Below are positions 53,454 to 62,139 of a DNA stretch of 64,000 nucleotides, piece by piece. Position 1 is the stretch's first letter, and every line of letters starts with the position of its first letter. The notes under the pieces were generated by a model. That model was not told the origin of the DNA. It was given only the letters and a program-made list of their open reading frames with translations, and ran no database searches. The DNA lies in contig CAVSMU010000018.1 of NCBI GenBank assembly GCA_963729075.1, positions 248,001-312,000 on the forward strand. The letters are read 5' to 3'. The stretch is from WHSW01 sp963729075 (GTDB lineage: Bacteria; Actinomycetota; Thermoleophilia; Solirubrobacterales; 70-9). A program made the position numbers and the translations under genes.

Positions 53454-54904
53454 ACGCCCCGGCTCTCGAGGTTGCCGGCATGCTTATCGCCTGCGGCAGT
53501 GCGGCCGCGGCGCTGCTGGTCGACGACCGCCGGCTCCGGGTGGGGGCGATGGCCATCGCGTTGGTAGCGGCGCCGGTGCTAGTCCTCGGAGACGTCTGGG
53601 ACGAGCCGCGGGTCGTCGACTTCCGCGAGAGCCCGGCGCAGATCGGGGGATTGCTCCTGGTCGGTGTGGTCGCGCTCACGGCGCTCGTGCTCGCGTTCCG
53701 CCGCTGGCGGGTGGCGTTTCCGATCGCGGCGTTCGCCGCCCTGCCGTTGCGGGTCCCGATCGAGATCGGCGGCGAGACCGCCAACCTGCTCGTCCCGCTC
53801 TACCTGGTCATCGTCGCGGGCCTGATCGTCTTCGCCCTCGACGCTCCACGGGCGCCGAAGCCCGAGGAGGCGGATCGGTGGTCGCTCTGGCTGCGGCGGC
53901 TGCTGGCGGCGACCCTCGTCCTCTACGCGATCCAGGCCTCCTACTCGGAGGATGTCCCGAACGCGATCGAGAACATCGGCTTCTTCCTGGTCCCGTTCGC
54001 GGTCATGTTCGCGCTGCTCACCACGGTGCAGTGGACCCGGGCCTTGCTCGGCCGGGTGCTCGCCGTGGTCGCCGGAGTCGCCGTCGTCTGCGCCCTGATC
54101 GCGATCTACCAGTGGAGCGCCAGGGACCTGTTCCTGAACCCCGAGCTCTTCGACGCCAACCAGCTCCATGTCTACTTCCGCGCGAACTCGCTCTTCTTCG
54201 ACCCCAACATCCTCGGCCGCTACCTCGCGCTGGCGATCACGGCGCTGGGCGCCTACATGGCGTGGTCGGGCGAACGTCTCGGCCTGGCGCTGGCCGCGAT
54301 CGCCGCCGGGGTCTGCCTCATCGGGCTCGTGGTCAGCTTCTCGATCACCAGCTTCGCCGCCGTGATCGCCGGGCTCGGGATCGTCGCGCTGCTGCGCTGG
54401 GGCTGGCGTGGAGCGGCCGCTGCGGCCGCTCTCGGCCTCGCAGGCCTCGCGGGCCTCGCCATCGCGGGCGGAACTCCGACCAGCGACATCCAGGACTACC
54501 GCTCCATCGACAGCGGGCGCGAATCGCTGCTCGAGGGCGGCGTCCAGCTGTTCGAGGACAAGCCGGCGGCCGGATGGGGCTCGGGCGCCTTCGGCCAGGC
54601 GTTCTACGAGGAGATCGAGCAGGCGCGCTCGACGGTCTCGCACTCCGAGCCCGTGACCGTCGCCGCCGAGCAGGGCGTGGTCGGGCTCGTCGTCTACGCC
54701 GCGTTCCTGATCACGGCCATGATCGCGCTGTTCGACCGCGCCCGCGGGTCGCTCCCCCGCGCGACCGTCGCCGCGTGCTTCGTCGCGGTGTTCGTCCACA
54801 GCCTCGGGTACGCGGGCTTTGCGATCGACCCCGTGACGTGGGCCCTGCTCGGCCTCGGCGTGGCGCTGCGCCGCGGTCCGCCCGACGACTCGGTGACCAT
54901 CTGA
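53450..54904 (+). CDS. O-antigen ligase/polymerase-like membrane protein (Wzy/WaaL type), CTG or ATG start
   Basis: The 484-residue frame has about eleven TM helices and the long outside loop near the C-terminus typical of Wzy_C proteins ('GRESLLEGGVQLFEDKPAAGWGSGAFGQAF', in part, then 'SHSEPVTVAAEQGVVGL'). These enzymes polymerise or ligate lipid-linked glycans outside the membrane. CTG 53450 overlaps the upstream stop (CTGA) and has GGAGG six bases ahead (53439-53443); ATG 53480 would trim the first helix. It is followed by a 161-bp palindromic element. Confidence 0.8.
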   Translation: MNAPALEVAGMLIACGSAAAALLVDDRRLRVGAMAIALVAAPVLVLGDVWDEPRVVDFRESPAQIGGLLLVGVVALTALVLAFRRWRVAFPIAAFAALPLRVPIEIGGETANLLVPLYLVIVAGLIVFALDAPRAPKPEEADRWSLWLRRLLAATLVLYAIQASYSEDVPNAIENIGFFLVPFAVMFALLTTVQWTRALLGRVLAVVAGVAVVCALIAIYQWSARDLFLNPELFDANQLHVYFRANSLFFDPNILGRYLALAITALGAYMAWSGERLGLALAAIAAGVCLIGLVVSFSITSFAAVIAGLGIVALLRWGWRGAAAAAALGLAGLAGLAIAGGTPTSDIQDYRSIDSGRESLLEGGVQLFEDKPAAGWGSGAFGQAFYEEIEQARSTVSHSEPVTVAAEQGVVGLVVYAAFLITAMIALFDRARGSLPRATVAACFVAVFVHSLGYAGFAIDPVTWALLGLGVALRRGPPDDSVTI

Positions 54905-54908
54905 GGCC

Positions 54909-55069
54909 AGTGCTCACCCCCGCGGGTATCGCCACGATTGGCGGCTGCGAATCGGCGCCTGGCGTCGTCCTCAGTCGCGCCCATGGCGCTGCCATGCGCG
55001 CTCCCTGCGTCCTCGCCATGCTTGATTGTCGCTCGCCCAATCGCGACGCTGCCCGCGGGGGTGAGCACT
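54909..55069. repeat. 161-bp palindromic element with perfect 18-bp terminal inverted repeats
   Basis: AGTGCTCACCCCCGCGGG (54909-54926) is the exact reverse complement of the 18 bases at 55052-55069. The inner 125 bp continue as an imperfect palindrome (matching blocks include CGATTGG, AATC, TGGCG). It fills nearly all the gap between the polymerase-like and flippase genes and ends two bases before the flippase start. It could be a MITE-like insertion or a very large RNA hairpin. Confidence 0.85.
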
Positions 55070-55071
55070 AA

Positions 55072-56631
55072 GTGTTCGAGTACCTGCGCCGCCTCGCGAC
55101 CACGGGCGCCGCGTACACGGCCTCGAGCGTGCTCTCGAAGCTCGTCGCGGTCGTCCTGCTGCCGGTCTACACCGCGTATCTGAGCCCGGCCGACTATGGC
55201 GCCGCCGAGGTCATGCTCGCCTCGCTCGTCGCGGCCAGCATCCTGATCCGCTTCGGCCTGATCGAGGCACTGTTGCGCTTCTACTACCTGGCCGGGGAGG
55301 ATCCCCGGCAGGTCGTCGCCACCGGCTTCGCGGCGCTGTTCTGGCTGGCCACCGCAGGGGCGGTGGTCGGGCTCGTCCTCGCGGAGCCGATCTCCGAGGC
55401 GCTCCTCGACCGCCCCGACGCCGAGCTCGCGCGCCTCGCGGTGCTCGGCCTCTGGGTGCTGACGCTGTGGGAGTACGTGCTCACGCTCCTGCGGCTCGAC
55501 GAGCTCGCCCGGGCCTACTTCAGCCTGACGGTGCTGAACGTGATCGCGACGATTCCCGTCACGGTGTGGCTCGTGGTGGTCGAGGACCAGGGAGCGGCCG
55601 GGATCCTGCTCGGCAGCTTCGGCACCGGGGCCGTGTTCCTGGCCTGGAGACTGTGGCGGGAGCGCCGGAGGTTGTCGCTGTTCCCGGATCGGGCGCTCCT
55701 GCGGCGGATGGTGCGCTTCGGCCTGCCGACCATGCCGGCCGAGCTCTCGCTGTACTCGCTCAACTTCATCGACCGGATCCTGATCGTGCGGCTGGCCGGG
55801 CTCGCCGAGGCCGGGCTCTACGCCCTCGCGATCAAGTTCGCGCAGGGGATGAACGTGCTCGCCCGAGGGTTCCAGCTCGCCTTCCCGCCCCTCGCCTACT
55901 CGATCGCCGACGACGACGAGGCCCGTCGTGCCTACAGCCTGATCGTCACGTGGTTCGCGGCGGTCTGCGCCTTCTTCGTCGCCGGGCTCTGGCTGCTCTC
56001 GCGATGGATCGTCGACCTGCTCGCCGCGCCCGAGTACTTCGAGGCGCACGAGGCGATCGGCCTGCTCGCCACCGGCATCGCGCTCTACTCGCTCTACCTC
56101 GTCCTCGTCGTCGTCCTGGGGCGCACCGGGCGAACCGAGTTCAACCTTCCGGCGACGATCGCCGGAACGGCGGTCAACGTGGTTCTCAACCTGGTCCTCA
56201 TACCGCCGCTGGGGATCGTGGGGGCCGGCATCGCGCTGGTCGCGTCCTACGCCGTCGTGCTGGTCCTCATGTACGCGCTCACCCAGCGGCTCTTCCCGGT
56301 CCCGTACGAATGGGGCCGGCTGGCGTTGCTGGTCGCGGTCACGGCCGTCACCGTTGCGGCCGGCGAGCTCCTGCTGCCGACCGAGGGGCTCGCGGGCCTC
56401 GCGTCGCGGACGGTCCTGTGGCTTGTCCTGCCGGCGCTGCTGCTCGCGACCGGCTTCTTCACGGCGGCCGAGCGCCGGCGCCTGCGGGCGATGCTGAGCC
56501 CGTCCGCGGTCCGTGCGCGGCTCGCCGCGCTATCGGCGGGGCAGCCCGAACGAGAGCCCGAGAGCGAGCTCGCGGCCGGCTACGCGCCGGAGGTCTACGA
56601 GGCCGTTCGGCGCGACGAGGACCGGCTGTAG
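55072..56631 (+). CDS. Wzx-like polysaccharide flippase (MOP superfamily)
   Basis: The 519-residue protein has 12-14 TM helices and the polysaccharide-synthase pattern: 'GAAYTASSVLSKLVAVVLLPVYTAYLSPADYG' (in part), 'LRRMVRFGLPTMPAELSLYSLNFIDRILI' (in part), 'QLAFPPLAYSIADDDEARRAY' (in part). It should flip undecaprenyl-linked repeat units outward. GTG 55072 lies two bases after the inverted-repeat element, so any ribosome-binding site would be inside the hairpin stem. The tail after the last helix is charged and cytosolic. Confidence 0.88.
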   Translation: MFEYLRRLATTGAAYTASSVLSKLVAVVLLPVYTAYLSPADYGAAEVMLASLVAASILIRFGLIEALLRFYYLAGEDPRQVVATGFAALFWLATAGAVVGLVLAEPISEALLDRPDAELARLAVLGLWVLTLWEYVLTLLRLDELARAYFSLTVLNVIATIPVTVWLVVVEDQGAAGILLGSFGTGAVFLAWRLWRERRRLSLFPDRALLRRMVRFGLPTMPAELSLYSLNFIDRILIVRLAGLAEAGLYALAIKFAQGMNVLARGFQLAFPPLAYSIADDDEARRAYSLIVTWFAAVCAFFVAGLWLLSRWIVDLLAAPEYFEAHEAIGLLATGIALYSLYLVLVVVLGRTGRTEFNLPATIAGTAVNVVLNLVLIPPLGIVGAGIALVASYAVVLVLMYALTQRLFPVPYEWGRLALLVAVTAVTVAAGELLLPTEGLAGLASRTVLWLVLPALLLATGFFTAAERRRLRAMLSPSAVRARLAALSAGQPEREPESELAAGYAPEVYEAVRRDEDRL

Positions 56632-56650
56632 CGAGGACCGGGGCCGCCCC

Positions 56651-57223
56651 TCAGAGCCCGAGGCTGCGCACTCCGGGCTCGTCCCAGCCGAGGTGGTGGG
56701 CGACCTCGTGGCGCACCGTGCGCTCGACCTGCGCCCGCAGCAGCGCCGGGTCGTGGCCGAAGTCGCGCTCCAGCGTGTCCTGGTAGATGACGATGTGGTC
56801 GGGGTAGATGTCGCGGGCCACGGTCCCGCCGATGTACTGGCCGTAGGCGCGGTGCTCGTGACCGCGATTGGAGACGGTCACGGGAGTGCGTTCGAGCACC
56901 TCCCGAAACGGCTCGGGCAGATCGTCGAGCGCCTCCATCACCAGCTCGTCGAACTCGCTCGGCGGCCGGTCGGGCGGCGGCAGCGCGGCGAGGGCGTCGC
57001 TGCGGTCGACGAGCCGCCGGAACTCCCGCTCGGGCATCTCCTTTCCGAGCAGGGCGACGGTCGCCCAGGCGGTGACTAGGACTATCGCCACGACGCCGGC
57101 CAGGATCACCACCAGGTCGCCCACGCCCCCGAACGAGGGCGGGTTGAGCAAGAGCAGGACGAGGCCGGTGAGGAAGGCGATCAGGGCGGCCGCCCGCAGC
57201 GGTGGACCGAAGATTTCCCGCAT
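56651..57223 (-). CDS. Zincin-like metallopeptidase (DUF1025/PF06262) with N-terminal membrane helices
   Basis: The 190-residue protein has two N-terminal TM helices (about 10-27 and 36-58). A minimal zincin domain follows with 'EALDDLPEPFREVLERTPVTV', 'DHIVIYQDTLERDF' and the zinc motif 'HEVAHHLGWDE' near the C-terminus. Most family members lack the membrane part. The activity and target are unknown. It converges on the flippase gene with a 19-bp gap; ATG 57223 is preferred. Confidence 0.85.
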   Translation of the reverse strand: MREIFGPPLRAAALIAFLTGLVLLLLNPPSFGGVGDLVVILAGVVAIVLVTAWATVALLGKEMPEREFRRLVDRSDALAALPPPDRPPSEFDELVMEALDDLPEPFREVLERTPVTVSNRGHEHRAYGQYIGGTVARDIYPDHIVIYQDTLERDFGHDPALLRAQVERTVRHEVAHHLGWDEPGVRSLGL

Positions 57224-57300
57224 TCACATGAGCTTAGAGCCGGCGCATCTCGCCCTCGCTAAGTGAGCCTCCGGCGGCCGCGGGTTAGGGTGGGCGGAGG

Positions 57301-57708
57301 ATGTCGGAGGAGAACGCGGAGCTTCTCAGGCGTGCGGTGGATGCGTACAACCGCCGCGACGTCGAGGCGCTCTGCGCCGAGCTCGATCCGGAGGTCGAGT
57401 GGCACCCGGCGCTGCCGGGGCTGCTCGCGGAGCAGGCGCAGGCGTATCGAGGGCACGCCGGAATCGGCGCGATGTTCGACGACTTCGACGACGTCCTGGA
57501 CCTGATCCACTTCGAGTACTCGGAGATCCACGACCTCGGTGACCGCGTGGTCGCGATCGGCCACATCCGCACACGCGGCAAGGCGAGCGGCGTCGAGACG
57601 GAGTCGCCCTACGCGAACGTGGCCGACGTCAGGAACGGCAAGGGCATTCGGATCCGGGGCTATCTGGACCCCGAGCAGGCGCTCGAGGAAGCCGGCTTGG
57701 CCGAGTAG
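57301..57708 (+). CDS. SnoaL-like/NTF2-fold protein
   Basis: The 135-residue protein matches the SnoaL-like fold: 'ENAELLRRAVDAYNRRDVEALCAELDPEVEWH' (in part), 'YRGHAGIGAMFDDFDDVLD', 'VVAIGHIRTRGKASG', 'YLDPEQALEEAGL'. Such proteins are greatly expanded in Thermoleophilia, mostly without known substrate. ATG 57301 is the first residue of the fold. It converges with the glycosyltransferase gene after eight bases. Confidence 0.85.
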   Translation: MSEENAELLRRAVDAYNRRDVEALCAELDPEVEWHPALPGLLAEQAQAYRGHAGIGAMFDDFDDVLDLIHFEYSEIHDLGDRVVAIGHIRTRGKASGVETESPYANVADVRNGKGIRIRGYLDPEQALEEAGLAE

Positions 57709-57716
57709 TGCAGTCG

Positions 57717-58691
57717 CTACGACCGCGACGCTTCGTCGCGACCTCGGGCGGCGGCGCGGTTTAACGCCTGCGCCGCCTCGCGAAGGCCCTCGCCACGGCC
57801 GGGGTCCAGCGCCTGGCGGGCGTGGAGCAGATACCAGCGCGGGTCGTGGCCCGGCAGCACCGTCGCGGCCAGGGCCCGGACGCCGTAGGTCCAGGCCGCG
57901 AGCGCACGCGAGAGCCAGGCGACCGGACTCGTGTGGTGCTTTTGCATGTAGCGATCCCGGCCGCGATGGAACTCGACCACCCGGCGCTCGCCGGCGGCCC
58001 GGTCGGTTGCGAGCTGCTCATGGTGGATCGCCTCAGCGCTCGGCACCCAGAGGATCCGCCCGCCGGCGTCCGTGAGGCGTTTGCAGAGATCGGTCTCGTC
58101 GGAGTAGACGAAGAACGAGGGGTCGAAGTAGCCGATCGCGGCAACGGCGTCGCGGCGCACGAGCATCGCCGCGGATTGCACCCAGCCGACCGCCCGTGTC
58201 CGATCGCCGTGGCTCTGGGTGACCAGGGCGCGGTGCAGGAAGGCGGCGCTCGCAAGCGAGGTGACGAGCCCGGGGAGGCGCCAAGCCGAGGGCTGCGGCT
58301 CGCCCAGGGGATCGAGCAGCTTGGCGCCCGCGGCGACGGCCTCGGGATCGTCCGCGAGCGCGCGGACCAGCGCGGCGACGGCGCCGGAGCGCAGCTCGGC
58401 GTCTTCGTTCAAGAGCAGGCAGAGATCGCCGCCCGCCTCGCGCAGGAGCCGCGAGTCGTTCTCGGCCTTGCCGTGGCGCTCGCCGAGCGCGATCAGTCGC
58501 AGCCGGTCGCCGAGCCCCGTCGGGCCGTCGTTCCAGCGCTCGATCTCCGCCACCGAGTCGTCGGCGGACGCGTTGTCTAGGACCAGCACCTCGTACTCGA
58601 TGCCGGGCGGCACGGTGCCTCGGATCGCCTCCAGGCATGCGGCCAGATATGCCCGTCCGTCGGTGTTGACGACGCAGTAGCTGAGGTCCAC
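57717..58691 (-). CDS. Glycosyltransferase family 2 (rhamnosyltransferase-like)
   Basis: The 324-residue protein has a GT-A fold: 'LSYCVVNTDGRAYLAACLEAI', 'VLVLDNASADDSVAEIER', 'CLLLNEDAELRSGAVAALVRAL' (a DxD-like NEDAEL), 'WVQSAAMLVRRDAVAAIGYFDPSFFVYSDETDLCKRL' (in part; acceptor-side ED-type site). It lacks TM helices and probably adds a deoxyhexose to a lipid-linked acceptor. GTG 58691 starts just 17 bp from the divergent glycosyltransferase gene. Confidence 0.88.
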   Translation of the reverse strand: MDLSYCVVNTDGRAYLAACLEAIRGTVPPGIEYEVLVLDNASADDSVAEIERWNDGPTGLGDRLRLIALGERHGKAENDSRLLREAGGDLCLLLNEDAELRSGAVAALVRALADDPEAVAAGAKLLDPLGEPQPSAWRLPGLVTSLASAAFLHRALVTQSHGDRTRAVGWVQSAAMLVRRDAVAAIGYFDPSFFVYSDETDLCKRLTDAGGRILWVPSAEAIHHEQLATDRAAGERRVVEFHRGRDRYMQKHHTSPVAWLSRALAAWTYGVRALAATVLPGHDPRWYLLHARQALDPGRGEGLREAAQALNRAAARGRDEASRS

Positions 58692-58708
58692 CGGCAGAAT
58701 CGTCGCGG

Positions 58709-59812
58709 ATGCGGCTCCAGATGGTCGATCCCCCGGCGTTCACGCCGCCCTACGATCGCGCCCTGTGCGCGGCGCTGGCGCGGGCCGGCGCCGAGGTCGA
58801 GCTGGTCACGACCCGGTTTCCGTACGGTCCGGTCACCCCGCCGGACGGCTATGCGGTCGACGAGCTCTTCTACCGGCGCGCGGCGCGGCTGGGCCCCCAG
58901 TCTCGCGCCCGCCGCGTGGCGCGGATCGCCGAGCACGTGCCCGGGATGCTGCGGCTGCGCGCGCACGCGGCGAACGCAGATCTCGTCCACGTGCAGTGGC
59001 TGGCCGCGCCGGCGGTCGACCGGTTCCTGTTGCCGCCGCGCCCGCGGGTGCTCACGGTTCACGACCCGCCCGCGAGCGGCGGGAGGGCGCTGCAGGTCCA
59101 GCGTGCGGTGTTCGATCGCATGGATGCGCTGATCGCCCACTCCGAGGCGGGCGCGACGCGGCTGCGGGGGCTGGTGGCCGACCCGCGCCGCGTACACCGC
59201 GTCCCCCACGGGGTGTTCGAGCACCTGCGGCACCACCCGGCCGAGCTCCCGCTACCGCCGGAGCTCGCCGCGGTCGAGGGCCCGGTGGTGCTCTGCTTCG
59301 GCCTCGTGCGCCCCTACAAGGGCATCGACGTGCTCCTGGAGGCGTTTCGGGAGTTCGAGGGCGTCGAGCTCTGGATCGTGGGGATGCCGCGGATGCCGCT
59401 CGACGCGCTGGAGGAGCTCGCGGCGCGCTGCCGGGCGACGGTCCGCTTCGTGCCCCGCTTCATCACCGACCCCGAGATCCCGGCCTATTTCAGCCGTGCC
59501 GACCTGGTCGTGCTGCCCTACCGCGCGATCGAGCAGTCCGGCGTGCTCTACACGGCACTCGCGTTCGGACGCCCGATCGTCGCCAGCGACGTAGGCGGAT
59601 TCGGGGAGGTGGCGGCCGAGACCGGGGCGCTGCGGGTTGTCCCGCCGGGCGACGCGCCCGCGCTGGCGCGGGCCCTGGCGGAGCTGCTCGCCGACGCCGA
59701 CGAGCGTGACGCGCTCGCCGCGGCGGCCGCGGGCGCCGCGGACGGGATCTACTCCTGGGACGCAATCGCCGAGCGCACGCTGGACGTCTACCGGACCCTG
59801 GTCCCCGGATAA
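58709..59812 (+). CDS. Glycosyltransferase family 4 (GT-B)
   Basis: The 367-residue protein has an N-terminal acceptor domain ('MVDPPAFTPPYDRALCAALARAGAEVEL', in part) and a C-terminal GT1/GT4 donor domain with 'VVLCFGLVRPYKGIDVLLEAF' (in part), 'RFITDPEIPAYFSRADLVVLPYRAIEQSGVLYTALAFGRPIVASDVGGF' (in part; the EQSG..A loop). It transfers a nucleotide-activated sugar with retention. ATG 58709 is the first residue of the fold. It leads a three-gene run with the next GT2 and the sugar transferase. Confidence 0.9.
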   Translation: MRLQMVDPPAFTPPYDRALCAALARAGAEVELVTTRFPYGPVTPPDGYAVDELFYRRAARLGPQSRARRVARIAEHVPGMLRLRAHAANADLVHVQWLAAPAVDRFLLPPRPRVLTVHDPPASGGRALQVQRAVFDRMDALIAHSEAGATRLRGLVADPRRVHRVPHGVFEHLRHHPAELPLPPELAAVEGPVVLCFGLVRPYKGIDVLLEAFREFEGVELWIVGMPRMPLDALEELAARCRATVRFVPRFITDPEIPAYFSRADLVVLPYRAIEQSGVLYTALAFGRPIVASDVGGFGEVAAETGALRVVPPGDAPALARALAELLADADERDALAAAAAGAADGIYSWDAIAERTLDVYRTLVPG

Positions 59813-59821
59813 TCCGCCGCG

Positions 59822-60946
59822 ATGGTCGTCGTCGAGGTCGTCTTCTGGGTCGCGGTCGGGCTGCTGCTGTACACCCACCTCGCGTACCCGCTGGTGCTCG
59901 CCGGGCTCGCCCGGCTGACCCGCCGGCCCCCGGCCCCGCGCGCGACGGAGTTGCCGAGCGTGTCGCTGATCGTCGCCGCGCACGACGAGGAGGACGTGAT
60001 CGAGGCCAAGGTCCGCGACGCGCTCGCGCTCGACTACCCGCGGGAGCTCCTCGAGGTGATCGTGGCCTCCGACGGCTCGGTCGATCGCACCGCGGAGCTC
60101 GCCCGCGAGGCGGGCGCCGACCGGGTGCTGGAGCTCTCCAGGGTCGGGAAGATCCAGGCCCAGAATGCCGCGGTCGAGCGCGCCGGCGGCGAGGTGCTGG
60201 CGTTCAGCGACGCCAACGCGCGCTGGCTGCCAGCCGCGCTGGACGAGCTCGTCGCCCCGTTCGCCGACCCACGGGTCGGGTACGTCTGCGGTCAGGCCCG
60301 GTTTCTCGACCAGGGCGGCTCGAACCAGGAGGGCGTCTATTGGCGCTACGAGCTCGCGCTCAGGGAGCTGGAGTCCCGGGTCGCGGGCGTGACCGCCGGC
60401 AACGGGGCCATCTATGCCGTTCGCCGCTTGGCCTATCTGCCGCTTGGCCCGGCGTCGAGCCACGACCTCTCGTTCCCGTTCATGCTCAGCAAGCGCGGCT
60501 GGCGCGCGGTCTACGCGCCGCGGGCGATCGCCGAGGAGAAGATGGTGGCGACGATCGAGGGGGAGTTCGCGCGCAAGCGGCGCATGATGCGGGGCCTGTA
60601 TGACGAGGTCGTCGGCGACGGGATGCTCTCGCCCCGCGGGTACGGGCTCGCCTACGGCTTCGAGATCGCCAGCCATCGGCTGCTCCGCTACGCGTCGCCG
60701 CTCCTCCACCTCGTCGCGCTGCTCGCGAACGTCGCGCTGGTGGGCGAGTCGGCGGTCTACGTGGCGACGCTCGCGCTCCAGCTCGCGCTGCTGGCCGCGG
60801 CCGCGCTCGCCGGTGTGATCCCGCTGCGGCCGTTTCGCCTCGCTCGCTACTACGTGCTCACGACCGCCTCGATCGCCGCCGGGCTCTGGGACCGGGCGCG
60901 GCTCGGGACCCCCGGGGCCTGGGACAAGGCGGAGGGGACGCGTTGA
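59822..60946 (+). CDS. Membrane glycosyltransferase family 2 (processive-type)
   Basis: The 374-residue protein has one N-terminal TM helix, a GT-A domain ('SLIVAAHDEEDVIEAKVRDAL', 'VIVASDGSVDRTAELA', 'GEVLAFSDANARWLP', 'GVTAGNGAIYAVRRL', 'FARKRRMMRGLYDEV', the last a QxxRW-like region) and two to three C-terminal TM helices. It may extend a lipid-linked chain at the inner face. ATG 59822 is ten bases after the GT4 stop. It overlaps the sugar-transferase gene by four bases (TTGA). Confidence 0.88.
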   Translation: MVVVEVVFWVAVGLLLYTHLAYPLVLAGLARLTRRPPAPRATELPSVSLIVAAHDEEDVIEAKVRDALALDYPRELLEVIVASDGSVDRTAELAREAGADRVLELSRVGKIQAQNAAVERAGGEVLAFSDANARWLPAALDELVAPFADPRVGYVCGQARFLDQGGSNQEGVYWRYELALRELESRVAGVTAGNGAIYAVRRLAYLPLGPASSHDLSFPFMLSKRGWRAVYAPRAIAEEKMVATIEGEFARKRRMMRGLYDEVVGDGMLSPRGYGLAYGFEIASHRLLRYASPLLHLVALLANVALVGESAVYVATLALQLALLAAAALAGVIPLRPFRLARYYVLTTASIAAGLWDRARLGTPGAWDKAEGTR

Positions 60947-61539
60947 CGGGCGATACGAGGCGTGCGGCGCGCGGCGGTCTCCCGAGAGCCGCCGACGTGC
61001 TGCTGGCCGCGGTCGCCCTCGCCCTGACCGCACCGCTGCTCGCGCTCGCCGCCGTCGCGATCAAGCTCGATGCGCGAGGTCCGGTCATCTACCGCTCGCG
61101 CCGCGTCGGGCTCGCAGGGGCGGAGTTCGACCTGCTCAAGCTGCGCACGATGCACCCCGGCAGCGACCCGGTAGGCGTCGGCACGCCGGTGCTCGGACGC
61201 GACCCGCGGGTCACGCGCGTCGGGCACCTGCTGCGCCGCTTCTCGCTCGACGAGCTGCCGAACCTGGTCAACGTGCTGCGCGGGGAGATGGCGGTCGTCG
61301 GCCCGCGCCCGACCCTGGCCGCCCAGGTGGAGCAGTACACGTCGCACCAGCGCCGCCGGCTCGACGTCAGGCCGGGCCTTACCGGCTGGGCGCAGGTCAA
61401 CGGCCGCGCCGGCATCCCCTGGAACGAGCGGATCGAGCTCGACGTCTGGTACACGGAGCATCGCTCGCTCACCCTCGACCTCCGGATCCTCGCCCGTACC
61501 GCCCACCTACTGCTCACGGGGCACGGCCTGTACGGCTGA
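60943..61539 (+). CDS. Bacterial sugar transferase (undecaprenyl-phosphate glycosyl-1-phosphate transferase)
   Basis: TTG 60943 overlaps the GT2 stop. The 198-residue protein has one N-terminal TM helix ('AADVLLAAVALALTAPLLALAAV', in part) and the PGT core: 'DARGPVIYRSRRVGLAG', 'FDLLKLRTM', 'RVTRVGHLLRRFSLDELPNLVNVLRGEMAVVGPRP' (in part) and 'RPGLTGWAQVNGR'. It is the short monotopic type (PglC-like, without the five-helix N-terminal part). It starts repeat-unit synthesis on undecaprenyl phosphate. Confidence 0.92.
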   Translation: MTGDTRRAARGGLPRAADVLLAAVALALTAPLLALAAVAIKLDARGPVIYRSRRVGLAGAEFDLLKLRTMHPGSDPVGVGTPVLGRDPRVTRVGHLLRRFSLDELPNLVNVLRGEMAVVGPRPTLAAQVEQYTSHQRRRLDVRPGLTGWAQVNGRAGIPWNERIELDVWYTEHRSLTLDLRILARTAHLLLTGHGLYG

Positions 61540-61545
61540 GGCGCG

Positions 61546-62076
61546 CTAAACCGGCTCCAGCGGGCGATGCGGCTCCGCCGGCACCTCGATCCTGATCGGG
61601 TCGCCGGGCCGCACCTCTCCGTCGGCCACCACGATCGCCATGACGCCGGCCTTGCGGATCAGCTCGCCGGTCTCGCCTCGATCCAGGGTGGCCTTCATCA
61701 GGCCCGGCTGGATCGTGTCGAGCTGGACGCAGGGGTTGCGCAGGCCGGTGACCTCGACGACCGCCGTGGCGCCGATCCGGAGTCGCGTGCCGGTCGGCAG
61801 CGCCAGCAGGTCGACGCCCCGGGTGGTGAGGTTCTCGCCCATGGCTCCCGGCGCGACGTCGAAGCCGGCGCCGCGGAGGTCGTCGTGCAGCTCGGCGGCG
61901 ATCAGGTGCACCTGGCGCAGGTTCGGCCGGGCCGGGTCCCGTCGCACGCGCGAGCGGTGCTGGACCGTGGCGCCGCAGTGCGCGTCGCCCTCCACTCCGA
62001 GGCCGGCGAGCAAGCGGATCGCATCGCGGCCCGGCTTGCCCGGGCCGTGCGAGGTGCTGCGGCCGACGGCGGTCAC
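61546..62076 (-). CDS. MOSC domain protein
   Basis: The 176-residue protein matches stand-alone MOSC proteins: 'RDAIRLLAGLGVEGDAHCGATVQHRSR' (in part; Cys-containing), 'QVHLIAAELHDDL', 'GAMGENLTTRGVDLLALPTGTRLRIG' (in part), 'TGLRNPCVQLDTIQPGLMKA'. MOSC domains bind molybdenum cofactor or handle sulfur; the substrate here is unknown. GTG 62076 fits the family start 'VTAVGRST'; the frame stays open far upstream without homology. It converges on the sugar-transferase gene. Confidence 0.87.
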   Translation of the reverse strand: MTAVGRSTSHGPGKPGRDAIRLLAGLGVEGDAHCGATVQHRSRVRRDPARPNLRQVHLIAAELHDDLRGAGFDVAPGAMGENLTTRGVDLLALPTGTRLRIGATAVVEVTGLRNPCVQLDTIQPGLMKATLDRGETGELIRKAGVMAIVVADGEVRPGDPIRIEVPAEPHRPLEPV

Positions 62077-62139
62077 CGCCCCGCCATCGCGCCGCTCGTG
62101 GAGGTCGCCGGCCACGGCGGTCAAGGTAGCTTGTCGGCG

